DNA of 64,000 nt from Linnemannia schmuckeri. Taxonomy: Eukaryota > Mortierellomycota > Mortierellomycetes > Mortierellales > Mortierellaceae. Made by a program: the position numbers and the translations under genes. Below, one piece after another: positions 34,564-45,510 of this stretch. Under the pieces are notes generated by a model. The model saw only the letters and a list, made by a program, of their open reading frames with translations. It was not told the DNA's origin and did not search any database. Position 1 is the first letter of the stretch. Every line of letters begins with the position of its first letter. The stretch is from the NCBI GenBank assembly GCA_029449235.1, contig JANATG010000013.1:1302001-1366000 (forward strand), given 5' to 3'.

Positions 34564-36800
34564 GACACGCCAAATATCCGATGCAGTCAACCACGCTGGA
34601 GAAGGAGGAAGAGGAAGAGTGAGAAGATCGAGACAAAAAGGGAGGAAGGGAGGGAGCGCAGACACAATACGATCCAACTGGTGTACGTGTAAGTGCTCAA
34701 GAGCACCAGTAGGCAGAAACAAGGAGGAAAGATGACTCCTGGCAAGCTTATGAGAACCGAGGTGGATTGAGTAGATCGTGAGATTGTTTAAGGAGTTGAA
34801 GTGGCGGAGAAAGAAGTTTTGTTAGGGTTGAAGGACAGTCACCATACCATAATTATGTTAATAAAGCAACCTTGCCACTTGGTCGCTTTTCACAAAGAAA
34901 AAAAACACGTCTTCCTTTTCACCAACTGGACTCATTGTTTTCCACAGCCATCCTCAACGTCTTTTCATCAGTCTTCACCTCTAAAAGCACCCTCCCTCCG
35001 CTGTACTCTACCACACACAAGCAGAGAACGCAATGGCCATACTGCCATTCTCTTTCCATCAGATGTCTGGCAACACCGCAGACAGTTCATTCGACACCAG
35101 CCTTCTGTATATAACCTTCGCAACAGAACAACTGCCCTCCTAGAGCGCCAGTTTTTCACACCTCGTCTCCCTTCCCCCGAACCTCTCAAGGTTATCAGTT
35201 TCTAATTGACCGATCTGCTCGACCTCCTCTGATTCTCGTACACCTGGCAAGAGTAATTCTCCCTCACTACCCCTGCCAACGGGTATTCTCTGCCACCTAC
35301 CTACACCTACACCAACTGGGTCGTATCATGTGGGGGTGTTAAGGAGTGACATTGGAATCGATGATTCTCAAGGACGCTGTCCTCGGTGCCCGTCCCGGCT
35401 CCAGCCTACCTCTCATACGAATACCCACCACCAGAGACGCCCACATCACAGATTTACCCTCCGCTGCCTTGCCGTCTGCTGGTTTGCCATCTAAATCTCT
35501 AATGCTCTGATAAATTCACTGCCCACGTCACCAATTTTAACTCTTCGCCGAGCCGTGCACCACGTTGTTCGCAGTAGTCGCAATGGGCCATGACTCTCCC
35601 TCCCACTTCACTTCCTTCCTGGACAAGTTCCATTGCTGACACGGACCTAACGCCCTTTTTCTCTAAGCACAGTACTTCAAACTGACTCAAATACTTGAGA
35701 CGTGGAATGTTTCCAGTAGGTCCCCACACGCTCTCCTATATACAACATCGATCGAAACACCCATGCCGCCATTGCCTCCCCAATGATCACCCCGTCTAAA
35801 ATCCGTCCCCTCCAAGAGCAACAGTGACGATCCTCGTCCCCACAACCATGAGATCCTGTTCAATAGCCTGTCCAAGTCGACAGGCCCGATATCGGAGTGG
35901 CGACAGGAAGGCCGTTAGGAAATCATTCACATGGGTATTAATATAACAAAATGACCTCGCTTCAGGATCACAGTGGCTACAAGTACTTGCTAGAGCACTT
36001 GCTATTCTTTTTCAACCAGAACGAGAGGGGGACGGATGGTCTGGGATTGGATTCACGAGAAGCAGATCATGCAATTCACATGCCCATCGACGAAAAGAAC
36101 AGGACCAGAGGCGCTCGAAGAATCAGCGACGAACCAGCGAACGTTGGAGTTGTCTCTGGCAACCCGGCGGGCGATGCTGGTGTGATTGGGCTCTACTCCC
36201 CAGCTACAGATTGCATTATTGGGGTGTTCAAGTCAGCGCAGCTCTAGAGATTTCTCTTCCAGAGGACTGAATGTCATCAGCAACAACGGCACGTTCAGGA
36301 TTCTCACGATCGCGGATGGTGCAGACGAAGAATGCCAGTCGTGTTGGTGGAATATCATCATTGATTTGCTGCAAGGTCCTATGATGGCACTACCGGTGCC
36401 ACCAATCATCGACAGAAACAAGTCGGGGTCGAGTTCTAATGCAACTAATGCAACAAAGGTACTTTTGATTTCGAGTGTCAAGCGGTTCGAACGCAAGACC
36501 TATGGCGTTTGTCTCCCCGAACAACAAAAGACACATCCAGACGAGAACAACACACCTATCTAGTTCATCGCTTATGTTGTCTGGAACCACTACAAGATCG
36601 GATTGTCGTCGCGGATGGGTATCTGCATGATGAATCTGGAAGAGCCCGAGTTTGGCCTTGTTGCTGACCGGCAGTGGATCACATCCCTGAAGGACCGTGA
36701 GGATCTAATCAACATTGCCATCTTTGGCCGCAACCTCGTCGTTACTCTCAATACAGGCCATTTCGTCCGGTCGTCTACGGACGGGACAAGAGCCTAAGTC
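34564..36800 (+). pseudogene. F-box-like/unrecognised relic in duplicated block (copy 1)
   Basis: Collinear by eye with 56161-58700. Shared pieces are the segment around 35062-35085 (CAGATGTCTGGCAACACCGCAGACAG-like), the Leu-Val-Ser-Leu-Pro-Pro segment at about 35163-35185, Tyr-Thr-Tyr-Thr-Asn-Trp around 35305-35330, the GCCGAGC..CGCAGT segment at 35540-35580, TATATACAACATCGATCGAAAC at 35737-35758 and the Ser-Gly-Tyr-Lys-Tyr-Leu-Leu segment near 35970. Reading frames are broken many times. Coding-like islands remain at about 35951-36247, 36186-36563 and 36603-36797. The LPPELL segment in copy 2 suggests an F-box N-terminus, tentatively. Not a functional gene. Confidence 0.5.
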
Positions 36801-37224
36801 TCTGCATTGCTATTATTAGACTTTGTGCAGTTTAAAAAAGTAAAAAACAATCACAAAGATAACAAAGAAAATATATATTAGAAAACAATGAGAAAAGGCA
36901 CACACGAACACAGGGCTACGACTGTAAAATAAATGATAATGAATGGCAAAGAACAAATGAATGCAGGCATGGGCTTGCGCGTCAAAATTTTGCTTCGACA
37001 TAAAATGCTCACAACGTTAGTTGTTTGTTTGTGTGTCTCATTTGCCCTTTGCCGATTTCGTGTGTCCACTTCTCTCCTTCTCCCTCTCCCTCTCATCACA
37101 CTCACCGCAACACCTAAACACCCACCCAGTAATGGCACTCACCTTCGTCGCCCTGTTGTTATGATGAAAAGGCTCCAAACCACAGTTCAATCGCTCTTCT
37201 TTCCCTGTCTACTCCGATTCTGAA
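36801..37224. other. spacer, A/T-rich then C/T-rich
   Basis: No supported gene or repeat. Confidence 0.4.
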
Positions 37225-37445
37225 TGTGTAAAGGACGGGAGGATGAATTGGAGATTGAAGGAGTTGCAGCAGAAGTGGAGGAGCATGTATGTGTGAGGGG
37301 AGGCCTGGGAAGGGTGCGATGTTCTATCATGGATGTGGACAGTTGGAGGTTATGTATGTTCATGAGTTGAGGGCGAGTATGCAGATGTGGATTGGTTGGA
37401 TTGAGTGAGAGCATAGATGTGTTGAGGTCGTCAATTATGTGTTTG
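37225..37445 (+). pseudogene. broken copy of the GH5 gene 3' end
   Basis: Matches about 27990-28215 of the GH5 glucosidase gene and its 3' flank. Shared are GGAGTTGCAGCAGAAGTGGAG, GGGAAGGG.GCG..TTCT.TCATG.ATGTGG.CAGT.GGAGGTTATG.ATGTTCATG, GTTGAGGGCGAG.ATGCAGATGTGG, and then the intergenic GTCGTCAATTA. Small indels and substitutions break the frame (TGA after about ten codons). The copy includes non-coding DNA past the GH5 stop, so it arose at DNA level and not from spliced mRNA of another gene. Confidence 0.8.
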
Positions 37446-38089
37446 TGGAATGTATTGAACATTCGGTCAAAGCAGACTGAAGTGATGCCACTGTCGTTTT
37501 GACAGTCGCATTATTACCGTAATATTTGTTGTGCAGCTGAGATCGGTTGTTTGTTCTTTGTCCCTTTCTCGCAGAGAGACAGAGAGCAGTGACATTGACA
37601 AGTGTTTCTTTGTGCATGGCAGTGCCCTCTGTGTTTGAATCCTAGACCCCTCTTCTCTTTAATCCTTTCATCGAACTACCCTCAATGGAAATTTCGACCG
37701 CAATTGTATGTTGATTACAATGTGAATGAGAATATAAGCCAAGAGAGACTGGGGAGGACGAAGTATGACTACAGGTTTGTTTGCTTGGGAATGCGACAAG
37801 TGCTGTTCTCTTGATACACGGTATGAAAAAAGGAAAGCCACAACCACAAAGAAAACATAAAAAGATCTACTTTCCTTTCCTTTCTTACGATCTTACGCCT
37901 GTGTAACAACACAAATAAAAAAAGAGCTCTCAATTAAACGTACGGGATTGAATATTGAGGATTGGATGGATTGAATAGCGAATGGGGATTGAATTGGATT
38001 GAATAGGGTCTCACGCTACCCATTTTTTAATTGGCAATTGAATAGATTAAAATACTCTTCAAAATCAGTAGACGAAGGTTTGGCAGAGA
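37446..38089. other. spacer upstream of SYD member D
   Basis: Contains a GGATTGAAT-type short repeat at about 37945-38010. No gene seen. Confidence 0.5.
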
Positions 38090-38095
38090 TATAAA
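38090..38095 (+). promoter_or_regulatory. TATA box, SYD member D
   Basis: TATAAA, 75 bp before the ATG at 38165. The leader is CA-rich (CACAACGCATAACACTCAC). Confidence 0.6.
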
Positions 38096-38164
38096 TTGAA
38101 TGATCCCCCCTCAAAATTTGAACAAAAAATAACGATACCACAACGCATAACACTCACACTCATA

Positions 38165-38440
38165 ATGCCAAGCAACCTACGACTTTTTCTCCAACTCCCT
38201 CGACACTCTGATCATGCCGCTACATCACTTCCCAACACTCTCGTTTCTTACGATGAGCTTCCCTTCCACGTCCACCCGCCTCCTCTCCAAGACCAACTGG
38301 TTGCGGTTCAAGTTCAACTGGGAGCCCTGACCATCGGTGCTGCTCAAGGACAGGGTGTCGAACAAGACAACTCTGCCGAGGACGAGAACATGTCGGTCCA
38401 TCATGTCGATTGCGATTTTGAGTTCGAGGAGGAGAAGTAG
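38165..38440 (+). CDS. SYD-family small protein, member D (canonical)
   Basis: Intronless, 91 aa. Met-Pro-Ser-Asn-Leu-Arg start, LPRHSDH, LVSYDELPF core at about 25-33, PPPLQDQLVAVQVQLGALTIGAAQGQGVEQ, then an acidic C-terminus ending FEFEEEK. This is the cleanest canonical member, and A, H and J align with it over most of the length. The central VQ-QLGALTIG segment looks amphipathic and the end is strongly acidic. No known domain, signal peptide or cysteine pattern is present. A TATA box precedes it and a 665-nt 3' region ends in AATAAAGT. Confidence 0.72.
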   Translation: MPSNLRLFLQLPRHSDHAATSLPNTLVSYDELPFHVHPPPLQDQLVAVQVQLGALTIGAAQGQGVEQDNSAEDENMSVHHVDCDFEFEEEK

Positions 38441-39111
38441 TCCATTTCGACCAAAGAATGTTGTTGTGCATGTTGGACCAAGCAACGTCCGTCTCTGCAA
38501 GGTCCACTCCGCCCTCTCTGTTTCTCCGTCCATCCTACCGTCCTGTTGTCCATTTATACTTATATGACGCCCATTCATCTTCGTCATGCCATCCATCTGC
38601 CTCTTCTATCCTTGTCGTCTACCCTGTCTGCCTGTCACATTCTCGCTCCTGTGGTCTTCCTTTATACCTCTTGTCATCATACCATCGTTCTCTTCTCCCC
38701 TCCTCACTTTGCTTCCCTTGGCAAGTCAACACTTTTATTCAACCATCCTTCTTGCTCACCCTTCCCTCGTCTCCCTTCCTTGTTTTCTCTCTTTCTCCTT
38801 CCGTCTCACGCGCAATGTCTCTCTCTCACTATGTCTTTTCACGCAACAACACACATCATCTTCCATTGCGCTCCCACGCAACATTTCTCTTTCCATCTCG
38901 CTCGCACACGTTGTATCAACCCCAAAAATTCTGTGTAACCTTCCTTTTCTTGTCATTTTTATCTTCCAAGTTTCATTCCAACGGTTCTCCTTTTTTTTTT
39001 CCCACCACTCTTTTGGTCATCAATGCTCGCTCTGTATTTCTTCTCCACCATCTCCATTCTTTTTGTAGTACCTGTTTCTGTGTGTTTTTTCATACGACTG
39101 AAGCAAATAAA
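38441..39111 (+). repeat. conserved 3' block of SYD member D ending in AATAAA
   Basis: Homologous to the 3' region of A, with CAAGCAACGTCCGTCTCTGCAAGG at about 38477-38500, a long C/T-rich body and TACCTGTTTCTGTG near 39069. It ends CGACTGAAGCAAATAAAGTATC, with AATAAA at 39106-39111, the probable poly(A) signal. This gives a 3' untranslated region more than twice the length of the coding frame. Confidence 0.6.
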
Positions 39112-39688
39112 GTATCAGTACCTTGTTTGATCATCACTCTTTCGCGAGTAATGGGATATCTCACTCACACAGTTTCGTGATCAACACGCGTTGATTTCCG
39201 TTGTATTCAGGCTTAGAGATCCTACCAGATGTCGCTCGTATTTTTTTTCCCCCTTTTTATCGCATCATTATTTGAACATCCTTCCTTCCTGCATTTTTTA
39301 TGCCTTTGCAGCTCAGCTCATGAAAAAAGGAGAACCGACAAGTGCAGCCCCGTGAGAAAAGACTCTCTCTTCCCCTTGTACATTAGTGAGTTCCTAAACT
39401 ACTGTTGTGAAAAGGGGACGTCGAAGTAAGAAGGTGAGCGATTCCTAGGTATTCATTTTATATTTTTTTTTCTATGATGCTGTCCGTTTGAGCCCGTAAT
39501 CCTAACCTTGTCCGGAGCAAGTAACCTTACTCCAAGCGAAAACTTTAATGATTAATTGATCAATTACTTTTTTACTTGTAGAAGCATGAGAGGTACACAC
39601 GAACAAAGGTTCATCTCCCTGGAGGAGCACGATAAAAAAAATTAAGATACCTGGAAACAGCGTTTCATCTCCTTGGTGATAAAAAGCG
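39112..39688. other. spacer with interspersed block R (copy 1)
   Basis: The segment at about 39285-39372 (ATGCCTTTGCAGCTCAGCTCATG...GAGAAAAGACTCTCTC) recurs inverted at 54900-54985 and more diverged at 61740-61812. No gene is supported. Confidence 0.5.
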
Positions 39689-39694
39689 TATAAG
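39689..39694 (+). promoter_or_regulatory. TATA-like box, SYD member E
   Basis: TATAAG, 118 bp before the ATG at 39807. Confidence 0.4.
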
Positions 39695-39806
39695 TAGGCA
39701 AGGACATCTCTCAACGTCAGTAAATACAGTTAATAACAACAGCATCAGCCTCCCCATCCACTCCTACTCCTGTTCCTCTCTAAACAGAAATAACATACAA
39801 AGATCC

Positions 39807-40400
39807 ATGGCGACACGAAATTTTAGACATAATCTGCAGCAACAGCATTCAGAAGACTTCGAAAACGATCTGTTCTTTAGTATAGATGATGTCCTAGAGT
39901 TCAAAGTACCCTACCCAATCCAACTGCCGGTGCCCATTAACGTCGAATGTAATGTCGTTCAGGACCAATTCCAGGCATTGGCGATCACTATCCAATGCAA
40001 TGAGGAGCAAGAACTACAAGAGAGTCATCATGAGAACGAAATTGAAATTAGAACTATTGCTGTTGATCACGTCGAAGAACAGGGCGTCTTTTTCAGTCAT
40101 TATTTACGTGCCCATGTGCCTTTTTTGTCGTTGGCCTATACACCGGGCATGTGTGTTGCATATGCATGCACTTACTCCCTCTTTTTCGATAGTTCTAACT
40201 TGTCTAGAAAAAGAATATCCCGTTACATTGACGATCTTTTTTTTGGATCAACCACTAATATTATAGGGGGTTATGTAATAAAAGACAGCATCCATGAACA
40301 TATGTTGATTTGCTCGCATTGCTCTGAACATACCGCCATTGCATTATTGTTCATTTGTATGGCAAAGCGTATTGCTTTGCCTTGTGGTCCTCGTGTTTAG
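39807..40400 (+). CDS. diverged, extended SYD-family protein, member E
   Basis: Open frame of 197 aa. The first about 100 residues show weak family resemblance: Asn-Phe-Arg-His-Asn-Leu near the start, then VVQDQFQALAITI in the place of VQVQLGALTIG, and an acidic stretch ending in AVDHVEEQ. Where other members stop, this frame runs on for about 95 residues of Cys-, Phe- and Ile-rich sequence with no family match. That looks like read-through after loss of the usual stop, or a new C-terminus. Family membership is tentative; the TATA box, strand, spacing and intronless layout agree with it. Whether the whole 197 aa are translated is open. Confidence 0.45.
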   Translation: MATRNFRHNLQQQHSEDFENDLFFSIDDVLEFKVPYPIQLPVPINVECNVVQDQFQALAITIQCNEEQELQESHHENEIEIRTIAVDHVEEQGVFFSHYLRAHVPFLSLAYTPGMCVAYACTYSLFFDSSNLSRKRISRYIDDLFFGSTTNIIGGYVIKDSIHEHMLICSHCSEHTAIALLFICMAKRIALPCGPRV

Positions 40401-42401
40401 TCAACTAACTCTTCGACCATTTACTTTCGCCCTGTGTGAAAAGGTTTAGGCCCGCTGTCAAATTTATCAAATGGAAAAAAGTTTTTCTTAAAAAAAAAGA
40501 CACCCTTTTTGTGTAAGGTCCCAGATCTTTTTTGTGTTGCATGCATCAGAGGATGTGCGCTGTACGTGCTATGTGCATTTTGGTGGACTAAAGCAAAATC
40601 TTCTGGAAAACAAGTCAAGCATGCATATTACGAAGGCAAAAATGTATTCGTAAGCTCCCCTGGTACATCAGTATGCTGTACCAGTTTGCGGTATATATTT
40701 TTTGTAAGCCCTTTTTATTGTAAGCCCTTTTTTTGGACGCAATTGTTCGTTCCCCTACGAATAACTTTTTCTTAACATACTCTCCTTTTTCTGATGTCGA
40801 TCTTCATTCCCATAACCGCGGCTCTTTTTTTTTTTTATTTTTTTACACTTTTTACCGGGTCCTGCATGGTTATTTGTAAACGACGGACTCTATCTCTTCT
40901 TTTCCTCGCTTTCTCTAACAGATCTCTTGTGAAGAGTTGAGTCGCATCGTTCCCATCTTTTCACCCTGATCCCCCCCCCCCCCCCCCTCTTTTTTTTATC
41001 CTATCGCCCTTTCTTTGGAATTCTGCTCTTTTTGCATGGCTAGGTTCAATGTTCCCTTGCTTATGAGCAATTTTTTTCAATTCTTCGCCGAGAAAAAAAA
41101 TAGTTTTGCAACGTCTACTATTTACATGGACCGTAGTAACTTTGGGAGGAATAAGAGGGTTAGACATCGGCTATAGCTAGAAAAGACAAGAAGCTGTTGC
41201 TGTTTTCCTTTATGTGCTTACAAAGCTCAACTGTCTTCATTCCATATGCATTCATGCAAATACTAATTCCCCCTTGTTGGCTGGCTTTGTTTTTTTTCTG
41301 CACGCAGTTATTTTGCATGGGATCTAACACTCTCTATAACTCCTATTGCCAATTTTTGCACACTGTGCTACCGGCACCATACGAATCTTTGCCTATTCAT
41401 TCCCTTTTCTTATAAATGACAGAGCCAAAAAAAAAGCATCTGTAAAAAGCATTCCGGGCTCCATCTATCCCTATGTTCCCTTCTCCCCCTTGCGCTTTTT
41501 CATTCGACTTTTTTTCTTTTCTCTCTCTTGTTCTTGTTTGCTCATCGCTCTCAGTCCTCGCTATCCCTTTTTGATTCCTTCTCGAGAGTCGGGAGCCCTG
41601 CAAAGATCAGCTGGGAGGCGAAAATGGGCCACTTTGTATTCTCGCATTAAATTATTCTTTGCTCGCTCACTCATTGACCCCATTTCGCACTTCTAATTCA
41701 TGCAAGGTTAAGGTACTGAAGCTTGGTGGACGGCGAAGGCACATTGCGGACACACATTGACCTCCAACAAAGATTCCACACAGCGCACCAAAAAAAAGTC
41801 TCTAATTTATTTATTTTTCTCGATGACCATGTTGCAAGGAGATGGCCAGCCTATTGCGCCTATTTAACCCATTTTACTCCCATTATACCACATTCCCTAC
41901 AATACATCGCGTATCCACACTCCCCTATTAACGCCCGACTCGCCTATCTCTTTTGGAGTTCTTCGTATTATCCCTTCAACGTACAAAAAAGGAGTCAATA
42001 ACCTATTGTCTGAAGTGTACACATCCCCGAGAAACAATAGCAAATGAGCCACGGACAAAAAAACAAGATTCACCTTGGATTGGTTAACCATATGCTCAGG
42101 CAAAGATATATAATGAGGGTTACCCAGACGCCAAGTGGCCAAACAAGAAGACGTAGATGATGAGAGACTACAAATACAGTTTGATTATGCCACTCCCCCT
42201 CCCTGTCTTTGCGCACAACCAAAGTGCTCAGACAATTGCCTGACTTTGTCTTGCCAAACATGAAAAAAGAAAAAAGGGTAAGTGGACCCTCTCCTCTCCC
42301 CCGAAAAAAAAATGACGGATGGAGGGTTTGTATTTTTGCAATCCTTCGCATTGCTCTCAAAAAAAGGCTACCAAAACGAAGTTGTCAGCCAACCAATAGG
42401 C
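40401..42401. other. 2-kb spacer, homopolymers, no gene
   Basis: Contains a C run at 40973-40987 and T-rich tracts at about 40827-40850. A CTTATAAATGACAG TATA-like site near 41409 has no family frame behind it. No gene supported. Confidence 0.45.
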
Positions 42402-42409
42402 TATAAAAG
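42393..42409 (+). promoter_or_regulatory. CCAAT and TATA boxes, SYD member F
   Basis: CCAAT at 42393-42397 and TATAAAAG at 42402-42409, about 104 bp before the ATG at 42506. Confidence 0.55.
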
Positions 42410-42505
42410 GTACATCACATCTCTGTCCTGTTTCTCATCCTCATTCAGAAGCAATCGAAAGAAAAAAAACCCCCCACCGACAGCAACTCAACCACATTTC
42501 AGATC

Positions 42506-42796
42506 ATGTCACATCACCCTGTGCTCCTTTCCGGAATTCCAAGGCACGTCGTTAATGATGAACCAGTGTTCCTCCCAAACACGGTACTTTCGTACGGTGA
42601 GCATCCCTTTATCCAGCCCTCTCACAATGACAACAACAACATCCAAGTTCAGATGGTCGCCATCATCCAGGTCGAGCCGATAGTAGTCCCTCATCGACTG
42701 ATCACCATTCGAGCCCTTCTCGCACTTCGGATAGCTCACCCTTGCTCCGGTCAGGGTAGAGTCGGTCATGGCAACTCTTCTAGGTCGAACAACTAG
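42506..42796 (+). CDS. SYD-family small protein, member F
   Basis: Intronless, 96 aa. Met-Ser-His-His start, then GIPRHVVNDEPVFLPN, VLSYGEHPFIQP at about 28-39, an Asn/Asp-rich linker, IQVQMVAIIQ, and the C-terminal LITIRALLALRIAHP pattern shared with member B. It then extends about 20 residues (Gly/Ser/Arg/Asn) past the B stop. Nucleotide similarity to B continues well beyond both stops, so the two are recent duplicates with different stop positions. No known domain. The distance from TATA to ATG and the leader composition fit the array. Confidence 0.62.
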   Translation: MSHHPVLLSGIPRHVVNDEPVFLPNTVLSYGEHPFIQPSHNDNNNIQVQMVAIIQVEPIVVPHRLITIRALLALRIAHPCSGQGRVGHGNSSRSNN

Positions 42797-43861
42797 GACA
42801 AGGCCATTGTTGGAGACACGAGTCTAAGAGGACACTACCCTAGAAAAGCATCCACTCTCGCACAGGCTATACTCACTCGTTCTCTTTGGATTTTTCTGGT
42901 CTTGAACTATGCCATTCATTCCCCACTTATTGTGTACTGAAAGATCACGTTTTTTCTCCGATCGATTGTCGTCGCTTCTTTATTTCTTCTTACTTCCTTC
43001 TTCCCTTTTCTTCTTCGAGCCTAAATAAACGTTTTTCATTCACTTCCACTGCTTTTGTCCACCTTGTTCCCTTGTCGTTGTTCTAACTTTCCCTCGACTG
43101 ACCATACTTTCTCCCTCTTCACACCCGTTACAACACAATAGCAACTACAACAACAATAACAACCGAATCCAGCTCTCTTCGTCTTGCTAATCACCGCACA
43201 CACCATTACTCACCCACGAACCCCATCCGCTCCTCCCATCACTTTTTTCCCAAATTTTCTTATTACTGCATCTCAATTTAACATGCATTCACCTTTCTGT
43301 TGCATCACTCTCATCACAACACTTGCACACTCGCACCCTCTTGAAAATCGAAACTTCGTCAGCGGTTTTGCTCTTACTGTTCTATCCAGTCTGACCTTGC
43401 GAAGGAGAAAGAGGGAAAAAAACAAGAGAAAACACACAAAATAGCGAGTGTGGAGGTTGGCTCGTTTATGTTTGTTGGCCAAGGTGAAGGAGGAAAGGAG
43501 AGAAGTACTCCCCTGCACTTTGAAGCCATGGGTCAGCAAGCCACACCGCGAGAACAAAACATGATACGGAGACTCACCCTTTTACCCTTGCTTGGTTTTC
43601 ATCTCACTTTTGGGTTTTTGCTTCATCATTTTTTATTTTAAGTTCCGAGTTGTGTCTAGAGCGTGAATGACAGTGAAGATGAAAAGTGAAGACCGTGACA
43701 AGAGATAAGGGTGGGTTTAGAGACTGCCAACCATCCTTACTGCTAAGAATGTTGGCGTTAAAGTTGTGGACGCCCATATATGGCAAATGCGTTGTATACT
43801 TGCAAATGAAAGCGGCTGGACAAAATTTTCAAGATGAGCTGACCACAAAGTGTGAATTATA
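42797..43861. repeat. downstream block of member F (copy of the B/K block)
   Basis: Continues the match to DNA after B (for example ACACGAGTCTAAGAGGACACTACC near 42817-42840 against 32578-32602). The 43483-43532 stretch pairs with 33398-33452 and 63268-63318. No intact frame on either strand. Confidence 0.5.
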
Positions 43862-44116
43862 TTAGGGCATGTCAGCATTGGCTGAACCGACGAAGGGCAA
43901 AGGGGCTTGTTCATTCCGAGCCGTATCTATTTGATACCCGAAGCGAACCGAAGCGAAAAGTGAAGCGGTGGCGAAGTTCATAAGAATTCTGATGGAGCGG
44001 ACGGCTGGTACACCGATACTTGAATTAAATATTAGCGAGAGAAAGATTTGTGCCATTTTTTGAATGGCCTGAGCTCTTAAGGTGTCCTTGAGTTGCAAGG
44101 GATAGTGGCCTTCCTG
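43862..44116 (-). pseudogene. orphan coding-like exon, unrecognised
   Basis: Minus-strand frame of 84 residues ending in TAA-type stop at 43862 and opening after a TAG at 44117-44119 that could be an AG acceptor. Its composition is protein-like (Leu-Gln-Leu-Lys-Asp-Thr-Leu-Arg-Ala-Gln, then an Ile/Phe/Leu-rich part). No start codon, partner exon or recognisable family. Probably a fragment of a decayed gene. Confidence 0.3.
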
Positions 44117-44433
44117 CTAGGCGTATGTAATGTTGGCCACCCACGCCTTGCCCAAAGTTTCGACCCGTTCTTTCTACTCATTATGGTCATTACTCATCAT
44201 TAAGCGAAAGTAGAGGTAACCTTTTCTCGTTTTGGGACAAATTGCTGCTCTCAAAAGTCCAAGCGCAACGAGACGCTTCTATCCCATACCATCAATTTGC
44301 ATATACACACTCCAGTCATCACGCACTTTTATTCGCACAATCACACGCACTCTTATTCGTACAATCACACACCCATGGCACACTATTCTACAGCAGTTCA
44401 CTCTCACTTGCCATTTTGTGCATCCGTTCTAGG

Positions 44434-44446
44434 TATAAATATAAAG
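44434..44446 (+). promoter_or_regulatory. TATA box, SYD member G
   Basis: TATAAATATAAAG, about 70 bp before the ATG at 44505. The leader contains ACCACCACAACGACA as in H and J. Confidence 0.55.
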
Positions 44447-44504
44447 CGATGCTCCAAAAAAAGAAAAAATAACGACCACCACAACGACATATATTTTCGA
44501 AACA

Positions 44505-44783
44505 ATGGCATTCAATCACGCCCGTTATTTGCAACATTTAAGAAATGCCGAGATCAATCCTTCGCCTCTTCCAGATGTTATCGTATCATACACTGACGAC
44601 TTGATCACCGAGCCCACTCCAGACCAATCGCTCGACAACCAGAACCTACTCTACGGCGTTCCTACCCAGCTCTATTCCGTCAGCGCTGGTGATACAGCTG
44701 CTCAAACCGAGTTCGATCAAGTCGTCAGCTACATTGATGAAGCTATCGTTGTTGACTTTGAGGGGAATGCAGACGGAGAGTAG
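44505..44783 (+). CDS. SYD-family small protein, member G (diverged)
   Basis: Intronless, 92 aa. Met-Ala-Phe-Asn-His-Ala-Arg start, PLPDVIVSYTDDLITEPTPDQ with the SY core at about 28-29, and an acidic end (AAQTEFDQVV..IDEAIVVDFEGN) that parallels the AEDEN-DHVD-DFEFEE end of canonical members. It is the most diverged of the credible members, but the start, core, acidic C-terminus, TATA box, leader and strand all fit. No known domain. Confidence 0.58.
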   Translation: MAFNHARYLQHLRNAEINPSPLPDVIVSYTDDLITEPTPDQSLDNQNLLYGVPTQLYSVSAGDTAAQTEFDQVVSYIDEAIVVDFEGNADGE

Positions 44784-45252
44784 CGCTGATGGACCAGCAG
44801 AGCATGCCAGAGCCGCGTCGCTATGTCTTTCCTGACTGACCTCTGTCTCCTCGAAGGGTTGTCGCGCCACTTTAATCTTTCCCTTTGGTCTGTTGACCTT
44901 TTCCCACTGTATGTCCCCTCCTTTTTTTGTACTACTTCTTGCCCTTATCAATATCCACGCTGTCCTTCACATAACAGCTTTTTTTAAATAACATCAGGCG
45001 ACATCTAATCTAATCAATCTAATCTAATCAAAAACCATTAAAACAAACGCCCACACACATTTACACATTGCTATTTATGGACCTCGCTCGTCAGATGATT
45101 TTGTTTCCTATCCTTTCCTTTAACCATTCAACCTGCCCGACCAACCTTCTCTCTCCTCCACACCTGTTAAAAAAACCATAGTATCAATCCTGACTAGCTT
45201 ATACGTCTCGTCCATCACAGCATGCGCCTATGGTCGACCTGCTCGTTGCTCA
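44784..45252. other. spacer with ATCTAATC short repeat
   Basis: ATCTAATC/AATCTAATC units at about 45003-45030. A piece at 45193-45252 matches the B/K downstream block. No gene. Confidence 0.45.
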
Positions 45253-45510
45253 TCAGATCGTTGAGCATGTTCTTACTGCTAACTGTATCACAAGGAGCGT
45301 GTCCCACCTCCGCATGGCGAATTCGTCGACACCGAGCCTGGCCTGGATATCGACAAGCGTAAGCTGTGAAAAGCCCTTTCGTGGAAATTCTGGGCTTACA
45401 GTGATCTCCATCAAGTTGACTCGGGCATACGTTGCAAGAACGGCCTGCAACTCCGAGTCATTCTCTGGACGGACGACTCCTCCATCAGGAGAGAATGTAC
45501 ACTCAGATGA
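45253..45510 (-). pseudogene. orphan coding-like fragment, unrecognised
   Basis: A minus-strand frame of 85 residues between stops, with protein-like composition (Glu-Leu-Gln-Ala-Val-Leu-Ala-Thr-Tyr-Ala-Arg, later Leu-Thr-Leu-Val-Asp-Ile-Gln-Ala-Arg-Leu). There is no good start or splice partner. It could be a relic of an F-box or similar repeat-rich protein, but I cannot identify it. Confidence 0.3.

Noticed and set aside
36480..36505. GGTTCGAA-type sequence like a tRNA B box
   Set aside because: No A box at proper distance and no cloverleaf; it lies in the duplicated relic, which was once coding.
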